This document shows positions 14,849 to 20,693 of a DNA stretch of 20,693 nucleotides, piece after piece. How positions within the stretch are numbered: position 1 is the stretch's first letter; every line of letters starts with the position of its first letter. The notes under the pieces were generated by a model. The model did no database searches. It worked only from the letters and a program-made list of their open reading frames with translations, and was not told where the DNA came from. The stretch is from a virus. The position numbers and the translations under genes were made by a program. The stretch covers positions 1 through 20,693 of the IMG/VR virus record IMGVR_UViG_3300003890_000147. One strand, given 5' to 3'.

Positions 14849-14990
14849 GAAGATTGGAATCACTGGTCAGATTGCGCACGTGAAGAGCCAGAAGACAACC
14901 TACGATGCCCCGCGGCGCAGTGAAGGAACGAAACGTGACAACGGTCAAGTTACGAACGGTCACGTGCTTGGCAGTAAAGTACGCCGATGA
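14832..14990 (+). CDS. Small basic protein, 52 residues
   Basis: A short gene with a strong AGGAGG site (14818-14823) 8 bases before ATG 14832. It starts within the end of the previous gene and ends in ATGA shared with the start of the next. The protein (MKEKSKKIGITGQIAHVKSQ at the N-terminus, VLGSKVRR at the C-terminus) is highly basic with no hydrophobic core, consistent with a nucleic acid-binding or structural peptide. The ribosome binding site and the perfect junctions on both sides are the main evidence that it is real. Confidence 0.65.
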   Translation: MKEKSKKIGITGQIAHVKSQKTTYDAPRRSEGTKRDNGQVTNGHVLGSKVRR

Positions 14991-16543
14991 ATGAGTTTGC
15001 TGTGCGGATACCACTGACGCAGGGGTTGCGGAGTGATCCGCGTGTTCCCCGCAATTCCCCTGCGCTGGTAACGCTGAAAAATGCAAAACCAAGTCCGGTT
15101 GGTCTCGTTCCAATTGAACGGGTTGTGAATCCGTTTGACCCGCGAATTGGGTCGGATGCGAACTGGCCTCTTCCTCAGTTATTCAAGGGCAGAAGCAGAA
15201 CGTTTCTCGCCGACCGCCATGCCGTTTACTTTGTGAACGAGGAGGACTGGAGTCTTTATCCGCTCGATTTGTACCTGTATGAATCACCTAACACACTCGT
15301 ACAAACGCTGCCAATAGGCAATCCGTGGCAATTGATTGAGTCTTATGACAGTTGGTTGCTTACCAACGGACAGTGTGTGGTATTTTCTATAAACGATGAG
15401 CAGCTGCGGAAAGTATATGTGGTAACCAACAGTGTGTTTGAGACGGGGTGTGAACACAGGGGACGGTTTGTTGTCGGTGGGTTTGATCCGGAGAATGCTC
15501 CGCCTGCAGATTGGCAATCGTACCTACGTGCCAAAGTTGGCGATACGCTGGTTGACTCACGTGTAAAAGAACAAAGTTTGAGTTTTGGTGGAAACTTTGT
15601 TCTGTGGAGTTCGATTGGCGGTGGGGACTTTCCATTCTGGCTGTGGCATCTCAGTGCGGCAAAGTACAGCTACTATGTGAAGGGAGCTCCGTATGGGGAT
15701 GACAATCCCCTGTTGTTTGAGAGAATGCGCCACAGTACGTTCGGTTTCATGGTAATGCCGTGGCAGGGACGTGTGAGGGTGATGAAACCGCTCGGCGATT
15801 CGATTGTTGTGTATGGTGACCATGGAATTGCATTGATGTTTCTCGCCCAAACTACGTATGGGTTGAGACTGCTGAAGAATTTTGGAATCCATGCGCATGC
15901 GGTGGGGGGTGACGAGAGTGAACATGTGTTTATGGATGGAAAGGGAAACTTGTGGCGTATTAATGCGCAGTTGCAGTTCGAGCTGCTCGGTTACAGGGAG
16001 TTTCTGTATCCGATGATGGAAGGAGAAGTACAAATCTCGTATGTAGGTGAACTTGACTTGGGTCGGGAGTATGTAATTTCAGATGGTCACCAAACATATC
16101 ACCTGACGCAGAGTGGATTATGTCAAAGTACTCAGTCGTACGTTACCTCTGCCATTTACACAGCGGGCGGAGTTGTTGGCGTTGCCACGCATGCAGACTA
16201 CCTTGATGACAACGAAATGATGTTGTGTACAGATTGGACGGACTTCGGTGAAGGATTGGCTATAAAGAAGGTTGGATGGATTCAACTGGGCAACCGTGTA
16301 CAGAGTGGTGTAAAGCTCGAAGTTGCAGTTGACTATCGATTTAGCAAACATGAGGATGGGAGAAGAAGCCGTTTTACGATTGTGAACAACGAAGGTGCTG
16401 CGTATGTGGGAGTGAGTGGAACTGACTTCAGAATTGTAGTGAAATGTGATCAGTATCAGCTGGCTGATATAGATGAAGTAGTTGTACGCTACCAGCGTAG
16501 TGATAGGAGGTATGTACGCAGTGTTGACGCCATTAACGCCTGA
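14987..16543 (+). CDS. Putative tail nozzle/tail hub protein
   Basis: 518 residues, beginning in the previous stop codon (ATGA), so coupled. The sequence is beta-rich throughout with repeated short strand patterns (RTFLADRHAVYFVNEEDW, GGDESEHVFMDGKGNLWRIN, GREYVISDGHQTYHLTQSG), which suggests a beta-propeller-like fold. It begins with PLTQGLRSDPRVPRNSPALV, a conserved-looking arm. After the adaptor gene and before internal proteins, the expected function in short-tailed phages is the nozzle (tail tubular B / P22 gp10-like) that closes the channel. No signature residue confirms this, so the name rests on fold impression and position. Confidence 0.5.
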   Translation: MNEFAVRIPLTQGLRSDPRVPRNSPALVTLKNAKPSPVGLVPIERVVNPFDPRIGSDANWPLPQLFKGRSRTFLADRHAVYFVNEEDWSLYPLDLYLYESPNTLVQTLPIGNPWQLIESYDSWLLTNGQCVVFSINDEQLRKVYVVTNSVFETGCEHRGRFVVGGFDPENAPPADWQSYLRAKVGDTLVDSRVKEQSLSFGGNFVLWSSIGGGDFPFWLWHLSAAKYSYYVKGAPYGDDNPLLFERMRHSTFGFMVMPWQGRVRVMKPLGDSIVVYGDHGIALMFLAQTTYGLRLLKNFGIHAHAVGGDESEHVFMDGKGNLWRINAQLQFELLGYREFLYPMMEGEVQISYVGELDLGREYVISDGHQTYHLTQSGLCQSTQSYVTSAIYTAGGVVGVATHADYLDDNEMMLCTDWTDFGEGLAIKKVGWIQLGNRVQSGVKLEVAVDYRFSKHEDGRRSRFTIVNNEGAAYVGVSGTDFRIVVKCDQYQLADIDEVVVRYQRSDRRYVRSVDAINA

Positions 16544-16943
16544 GTTTGTCAGTGCCAATTTCAACATGTTTCAGCCTTACGTCTCTCTTATTGGAGACGT
16601 CTCAGTCTTACGGGAAATTCAGACCGGACGTCTTCAGTTGTGGGTGATTGGTGAGGTGAAGGACGAGAAGGAAAGAGTGGCACTTGGCGTAGTTGCCACC
16701 TCAATTGTTACTGACCATTTTACAGGTGAGAGGAACCTGCTAGTAAGTTTGCTGCACAAGGCTAAGCCTGATGTAAAGTTGAATGAGGAGTTGTGGATTG
16801 ACGGAATTCTGCATTTGAAGTTGTATGCGCGCCAGCAGGGATGTAAGAAGATTGTCGCATTCAGCGGAAACGAGCGTGTTATTGAGATGTTTGAGAAGCT
16901 GGGCGGAAACGCCAGCGTTAGATTTTTGCAAATGGAGGTCTGA
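16521..16943 (+). CDS. GNAT-like virion-region protein
   Basis: 140 residues from GTG 16521. AGGAGG at 16505-16510 is 10 bases upstream; the ATG at 16512 is only one base from it and so unlikely. The sequence follows a degenerate GNAT acetyltransferase plan: LQLWVIGEV strand, then VALGVVATSIVTD, NLLVSLLHKA, ELWIDGILHLKLYARQQGCK helix, KIVAFSGNERVIEMFEKLGG. Proteins of this type, often judged inactive, occur in podovirus structural operons next to internal virion protein genes (T7 gp13 is in a comparable place). The classical acetyl-CoA loop (Q/R-x-x-G-x-G/A) is not obvious, so a structural role is favoured. Confidence 0.55.
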   Translation: MLTPLTPEFVSANFNMFQPYVSLIGDVSVLREIQTGRLQLWVIGEVKDEKERVALGVVATSIVTDHFTGERNLLVSLLHKAKPDVKLNEELWIDGILHLKLYARQQGCKKIVAFSGNERVIEMFEKLGGNASVRFLQMEV

Positions 16944-16945
16944 TT

Positions 16946-17968
16946 GTGGCTGGAGGCGGTGGTGGTGCAAGCGGGAAGGTTGACTTTCCCGAGTACATGA
17001 AACTCTTCCATGAGGAGTTTCTTACTAACGGTGGTACGCCGGTATGTCCTACCGGATATGCGCTTGACGAGTTGCTGTCAGCTGCTCTTCAGGCAAATTC
17101 GCCGTTTTATGGAAGAAACGCATACAATCCTGACGGTGATATTAGCACTGTTCAATCCCGAATGAGTGCACACAATACACTCGTGGATGGACGTGATGCA
17201 AAGACGAGCTGGTCAAGTTTTGTTGACACCTCTGTGACGAAGGCAACCAGTGCGATTCCCACAACGGACCTTGATCTTACTGACGTACTTGCCTCCGACG
17301 CAATCAGCAACGTTGTGAATGCGGTATCTGGTATTTCAATCCCGTCAAGTGTTGTGACGAGTTTTGGGAACAGTACACTCGGACGCTATAGGAGAGGAGT
17401 TGCCGAATTTGCGGCAGGGATGGCAGACATCAATGCAGTCATGTCGAGTGCATTCATATGGGGTCTCGCAGAGTTAGAGATGGACAGGTTAAGGGGAATT
17501 AACGATTACGAAATACAGCTCAACAACAACATTCGCACTGCGCTGATTCAGGTTGGTGTTCAGGCTCAACTGCAGGCCGCCGCGGACAGGCTGTCTCGAC
17601 GGGACAACTTTGTTGCAACGGGGTCACAAGTTTTGGCAAATCAGGACGTTGCCTATATTGGAGAATCTGCCAGGACGGTGGATCTCCAATATCGTGTTTC
17701 GGTGGCAAAAGTTGCCGCCAAAGTGGAACAGGCAGCAAGAGATGTGGAGCTTGACTATCTTGATGCAACGTATGATTTTACCTTGTTTCAGTTCGGTGCC
17801 AACTTCCTCGCCTCCATCAGCGGAGCTCCACTAATTCCTAAAGCGCCGTCCACATTTCAAAGTGTGTTGGGCGGGGCTATAGGCGGCACAGCGGCAGGTT
17901 CATTGATTGGAGGACCTGTTGGAGCTGGAATTGGGGCTATTGCAGGGACATTACTGAGCATATTGTAG
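16946..17968 (+). CDS. Putative internal virion/ejection protein
   Basis: 340 residues from GTG 16946, with GGAGGT 6 bases upstream. There is a glycine-rich start, then a long helical middle rich in Ala, Gln and Val (ALIQVGVQAQLQAAADRLSR, RVSVAKVAAKVEQAARDVEL). The C-terminus is a hydrophobic glycine-zipper segment (GGAIGGTAAGSLIGGPVGAG and GIGAIAGTLLSIL) that could insert in a membrane. Alanine-rich helices and a membrane-active glycine tail are typical of podovirus ejection proteins that form a channel across the envelope during DNA delivery. Family identity is not claimed. Confidence 0.5.
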   Translation: MAGGGGGASGKVDFPEYMKLFHEEFLTNGGTPVCPTGYALDELLSAALQANSPFYGRNAYNPDGDISTVQSRMSAHNTLVDGRDAKTSWSSFVDTSVTKATSAIPTTDLDLTDVLASDAISNVVNAVSGISIPSSVVTSFGNSTLGRYRRGVAEFAAGMADINAVMSSAFIWGLAELEMDRLRGINDYEIQLNNNIRTALIQVGVQAQLQAAADRLSRRDNFVATGSQVLANQDVAYIGESARTVDLQYRVSVAKVAAKVEQAARDVELDYLDATYDFTLFQFGANFLASISGAPLIPKAPSTFQSVLGGAIGGTAAGSLIGGPVGAGIGAIAGTLLSIL

Positions 17969-17979
17969 GATGGATGATC

Positions 17980-18984
17980 ATGGCAACTGAGCAACATGTT
18001 AAGAGACGCGTCATCAGACCTGACGGAACGGTTAGTATTGAGTATTTCGATCCAAGTCAAGTGTTGTTACGACCGCAACAGCCTATCACACAGTCCATTA
18101 ACACGACTCCTGCACAAGTGCCTCCGCGTCCACCGCTGATGTTACCACAAGCAGGTAACTTCCTAAGTCAGGTTGGTGAATTTGTATCGAAACCGGAAAA
18201 TTTTGGTCTTCTGGGTCAGATTGCCAATGCTATTGCTCCCAACACGATTGGCGGTAATCTTGGAATGATTGCCCACCAGGGTGCTCAAGCGCAGTTGTTT
18301 CAGCAGGCGCTCAAGAAGCCTGAGGAGATGAGTCCAATGCTCAATCCAGAACTTCAGAGCGCAGTTCTCAATCAGACCAGACAGGACCAGCAGCTTGAGC
18401 TTGCCCGCAAGCAGCTTGCCCTGAACATGCTTCTCGGGAAGGCAGAACTTGGATTTAAGGAAACTCCCGAGCAAAGACTGAATAGAGAAGCTATCATCAC
18501 TCTACTCGGACAACAACCGGCAGCACCAAAAATGCACCGAGTGAGTATAAATGTTGATGCACAAAAGAAGGAGACTACGCAACCAGATAAACACATCTGG
18601 GTGGTTGATGATATGGGCAATCTTATCAAATATGTGGGGCCTGACAAACAACAGGCACCAGCTGATACAGGAGGACAGGGACTCGAAGCACAGAGAAGTG
18701 AGCTGGCAGAAATTAAACATGCAGAAGACCAAGCATACGAACTGCTCAGTTTGAAGTATCCTGACAAGCTTGTGAGAGACCCGAAAACCGGACGGTGGAC
18801 ACTCATCGGTGGAATTACTGATGAGGTTATGACTGATTTTTCGGAACTGTTAGGTCAAGCTATCAGAGCCAAGCAAAGCCGCGGTGTGATCAGAGACCCG
18901 ATTGACATTCCTCCACTTGGTAGTGTTAGCAGTATTGGAGTGGAACAGTCAAAGCCAGTCCAAAATAAGAAGAGGAAGTTCTAA
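17980..18984 (+). CDS. Putative internal virion protein, Gln-rich
   Basis: 334 residues from ATG 17980, with AGGA about 9 bases upstream; ATG 17974 (two residues longer) is the alternative and sits too close to it. It starts 11 bases after the previous stop. The sequence is Gln-, Pro- and Leu-rich: a disordered N-terminus (QVPPRPPLMLPQAG), a helical part (LELARKQLALNMLLGKAELG), IWVVDDMGNLIKYVGP, and a helical C-terminus that ends in the basic tail NKKRKF. No membrane segment is seen. Position between the ejection-type gene and the large polyvalent-type gene suggests a core protein packaged in the head. The gene ends directly before the parS cluster. Confidence 0.5.
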   Translation: MATEQHVKRRVIRPDGTVSIEYFDPSQVLLRPQQPITQSINTTPAQVPPRPPLMLPQAGNFLSQVGEFVSKPENFGLLGQIANAIAPNTIGGNLGMIAHQGAQAQLFQQALKKPEEMSPMLNPELQSAVLNQTRQDQQLELARKQLALNMLLGKAELGFKETPEQRLNREAIITLLGQQPAAPKMHRVSINVDAQKKETTQPDKHIWVVDDMGNLIKYVGPDKQQAPADTGGQGLEAQRSELAEIKHAEDQAYELLSLKYPDKLVRDPKTGRWTLIGGITDEVMTDFSELLGQAIRAKQSRGVIRDPIDIPPLGSVSSIGVEQSKPVQNKKRKF

Positions 18985-18986
18985 AG

Positions 18987-19002
18987 TGTTTCACGTGAAA
19001 CA
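18987..19002. promoter_or_regulatory. parS centromere site 1 (exact ParB/Spo0J consensus)
   Basis: The 16-bp palindrome TGTTTCACGTGAAACA is read here without mismatch. This is the chromosomal parS consensus defined for Bacillus Spo0J and conserved across most bacterial phyla. ParB binds it, loads CTP, closes into a sliding clamp and spreads along DNA; ParA then moves the complex. The site starts 2 bases after the stop codon of the upstream gene. No parA or parB gene is in the window, so recruitment of host ParB, or of a phage ParB encoded elsewhere, would be needed for function. Confidence 0.9.
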
Positions 19003-19039
19003 TTGAGACAACATGCTGAAGATGTTGAACTTAAGTGAA

Positions 19040-19055
19040 TGTTTCACGTGAAACA
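19040..19055. promoter_or_regulatory. parS centromere site 2 (exact consensus)
   Basis: A second perfect TGTTTCACGTGAAACA, with its centre 53 bp from that of site 1, about five turns of the helix, so both palindromes face the same side. A degenerate third copy (11 of 16 matching) immediately follows at 19057-19072. Two exact 16-mers within 70 bp cannot be chance. Confidence 0.9.
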
Positions 19056-19104
19056 CTCTTTCACACGAAATGTTGAGACAAACCGCTGAAAACGTTGGAT
19101 TTGT

Positions 19105-20693
19105 ATGCCTCAACAGCCTGAAGCACTGATTAGGAAGTCATACGACCGTCTCAGTGAAGTTTACGAGATGCCTACGTATGACGAGTACGTCAAGATTCTT
19201 AATACTCCAGAAGGCAGACAAAAAGCATATCAACGTCTAAGTGAAGAGTATGAATTGCCGTTTGATTTTCAAACATTTGATTCAACAATAAAACAACAGT
19301 TACCTCGCTCAATCTTCGGACAGTTTGTTGAGGGTTTCAAGCGCTCAAATATTGGTCTTGCACTCACAGGTGATACTAATTTTAAAGAACCGCAAACATT
19401 CATGCAGAGTGTTGCTACGCAAGCTGGTACACTGGTAGGTGACCTTCCGTCCATGATTGTTGGCGGTGCGATTGCAGCACCAAGTAGAAGTCCTGTTATG
19501 GTAGCTGGTGCTGCGCTTGCCGCTCCTGAAGCGATCAGGCAGGCACAACTGGAGTTCATAGAAAAAGGCACAACCAGACCATTCATTACACAGAAGGATT
19601 TGAGCGAATTGGCTGCCAGAGCAGTCGCCTTAAGAAATTTGCAGCCAGTACCAGAATACAATCCTGAGTCGATAGTGGGCAGTGTGCTCAAATCGGCGGT
19701 GGCTGGAGTGAAGGGATTTGGAACAGGTGCTGCGACTGCGGCTGCTGGCGGTGCGGCACCCATTGGCCTTAAGACGGCTGCCGAGGTTGCCGCCATGACT
19801 ACTGTTCCGCGCGTACTTGAAGGAGAGTTGCCGACTGCTCGTGAGGCGGCAGAGGCTGCTGTTATGGTGGGCGGTATTAAAGCAGCCACCAAATTGCCGA
19901 AGCTCGTAAAGCGTGGTAAAACGACCACCACCGAAGAACCACCTAAACCAACTAAAGAGGAACCACCTAAACCAACTAAAGAGGAACCACCTAAACCAAG
20001 ACCTCTTACATACGCCGAACAGTTCAAAGAAGCTGCGGCTATTGCAAGATCAAACCTGATGGTGACGCGCGGTCTTGATGAAAACGTGCGCTATACCAGA
20101 TTAAAGGAAGCGCTCAAAGAGTATGATGAGATTGTATCGGAGGAAATTACAAATCCGCGACGGGCACGCGGCGAAGCCACAAGCAGGGAGGAGCGGGTTT
20201 TAGCTGCAGTGGAACCCGACGTGGTGCGCAAACCGTACGTGGATGCGATAGCACAAGCGTCAGTCCCAGTCTCTAATTTGCGGGCACAAATTGAAGCAAT
20301 CAAAAGTGAACTTGAGAAAAGGCAACCTTCAGAACAACAGCAGAAAACCGTCCAAAAAGACGTTGAACGGATTGGGATTGGATTTGAAGTAATTGCCACG
20401 CCAGAGAAGATTCCCAAATTTGACTTCTCCATTACGCCTACCGAACAGCTCGTTCAGATGCTCGAACCGCTCAAGAAAACTCTTGAAGAGCGCACAAAAG
20501 AGCTGAATATGGCGAAGAAATTGGGTGAAGACGCACTCATAAACTATTTCTTCGAGAACAAAGCACAAGGTAAGGCTGCCGCTCCGCTGCGTGGGACAAC
20601 TCCGTCTGGAGAGGTGGTTGCTGTAAAGGTGAATAGGGCGCGAAGCGTATGGAAGTATGTAGAGGAACAACAACAACAACTTGCGGCGGAAAC
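19105..20693 (+). CDS. Large polyvalent/internal virion-type protein, 3' truncated by window
   Basis: An open frame of at least 529 codons from ATG 19105 that has no stop before the window end. A weak GGA lies 5 bases before the ATG. Residues 13-28 (YDRLSEVYEMPTYDEY) and 42-58 (YQRLSEEYELPFDFQTF) are a tandem repeat of 29-residue period, similar to short N-terminal repeats seen in giant phage virion proteins. Two Ala/Gly-rich hydrophobic stretches (about 108-143 and 200-225) could be membrane-active. Residues 277-299 are a Glu-Pro-Pro-Lys-Pro-Thr-Lys repeat linker. The rest is charged helical sequence with short poly-Gln runs. This profile fits a long ejection protein or a multi-domain polyvalent protein; catalytic domains, if any, lie beyond the window. 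Confidence 0.65.
   Translation, partial: MPQQPEALIRKSYDRLSEVYEMPTYDEYVKILNTPEGRQKAYQRLSEEYELPFDFQTFDSTIKQQLPRSIFGQFVEGFKRSNIGLALTGDTNFKEPQTFMQSVATQAGTLVGDLPSMIVGGAIAAPSRSPVMVAGAALAAPEAIRQAQLEFIEKGTTRPFITQKDLSELAARAVALRNLQPVPEYNPESIVGSVLKSAVAGVKGFGTGAATAAAGGAAPIGLKTAAEVAAMTTVPRVLEGELPTAREAAEAAVMVGGIKAATKLPKLVKRGKTTTTEEPPKPTKEEPPKPTKEEPPKPRPLTYAEQFKEAAAIARSNLMVTRGLDENVRYTRLKEALKEYDEIVSEEITNPRRARGEATSREERVLAAVEPDVVRKPYVDAIAQASVPVSNLRAQIEAIKSELEKRQPSEQQQKTVQKDVERIGIGFEVIATPEKIPKFDFSITPTEQLVQMLEPLKKTLEERTKELNMAKKLGEDALINYFFENKAQGKAAAPLRGTTPSGEVVAVKVNRARSVWKYVEEQQQQLAAE
19933..20000 (+). repeat. 24-bp tandem repeat encoding EEPPKPTK
   Basis: Units at 19933-19956 and 19957-19980 differ by one base (GAAGAA vs GAGGAA at the start), and a partial third unit runs to 20000 (about 2.8 copies). 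Each encodes Glu-Glu-Pro-Pro-Lys-Pro-Thr-Lys. The sequence is a flexible, charged proline linker that separates the hydrophobic N-terminal part of the protein from its helical C-terminal part. Confidence 0.9.

Larger units (their letters stand above)
18987..19100. repeat. Diverged 44-bp duplication around the parS sites
   Basis: The block 18987-19030 (parS 1 followed by TTGAGACAA, GCTGAA and GTTG) aligns without gaps to 19057-19100 (degenerate parS followed by the same three words): 21 of 28 positions match in the flank and 11 of 16 in the parS part. The intact parS 2 lies between the two blocks. So a duplication has decayed in one parS copy, while the other two parS copies stay perfect. The block fills most of the 120-base gap before the next gene. 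No promoter or T-run terminator is evident in it. Confidence 0.75.

Noticed and set aside
19269-20027. 252-codon reverse-strand open frame with glycine/leucine repeats
   Set aside because: Mirror of the forward large protein gene; the repeats are the reverse complement of the EEPPKPTK linker coding sequence.

Overview
The window is a late-gene (packaging, lysis and virion) segment of a tailed double-stranded DNA bacteriophage, probably with a short tail (podovirus-like). All supportable genes lie on the + strand, are tightly packed with ATGA/TGATG-type overlaps, and include recognisable terminase small and large subunits, portal, scaffold, decoration protein, major capsid protein, head-tail adaptor, tail nozzle-like protein and internal/ejection-type proteins. 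No tape measure, tail tube or sheath gene is visible. Many genes have clear AGGAGG-type ribosome binding sites and all three standard stop codons are used. Several signal peptides end in the A-x-A-Q pattern common in Bacteroidota/Chlorobiota-type (FCB) bacteria, so an FCB-group host that still uses Shine-Dalgarno initiation is my inference; the sequence does not prove it.

Layout. 1-354: non-coding, with a GC-rich array of small hairpins followed by two 35-bp direct repeats. 355-951: probable terminase small subunit, with a Val-Glu-Asn repeat tail. 951-1093: three inverted repeats. 1107-4605: a cassette of small secreted or membrane proteins (FnIII-like protein, two beta-rich secreted proteins, a YfiM/DUF2279-like protein, three small holin-like or coiled-coil membrane proteins). 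4602-6968: beta-helix tail spike/fibre. 6961-13742: terminase large subunit, unknown coiled-coil protein, portal, small helical protein, scaffold, decoration protein and SU10-type major capsid protein, closed by a strong intrinsic terminator at 13747-13780. 13790-18984: adaptor, two small proteins, nozzle-like protein, GNAT-like protein and two internal/ejection-type proteins. 18985-19104: the largest gap inside the downstream gene block. 19105 to the window end: a large virion-type protein that is still open at the right edge.

The most striking signal is in the 18985-19104 gap. It carries two perfect copies of the 16-bp bacterial chromosome centromere sequence parS (TGTTTCACGTGAAACA, the ParB/Spo0J site), centred 53 bp apart (about five helical turns). 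A decayed third copy lies within a diverged 44-bp duplication. No parA or parB gene is seen in the window. A phage carrying host-type parS inside its virion-gene block suggests it recruits the host ParB, for plasmid-like maintenance, positioning, DNA condensation, decoy or regulation. A phage-borne parB outside the window is also possible.

A second theme is protein export: six genes in a row region (1107-6968) have Sec-type N-termini, including the tail spike and a fibre-like protein that also has a C-terminal membrane anchor. This is unusual for proteins expected to assemble in the cytoplasm.
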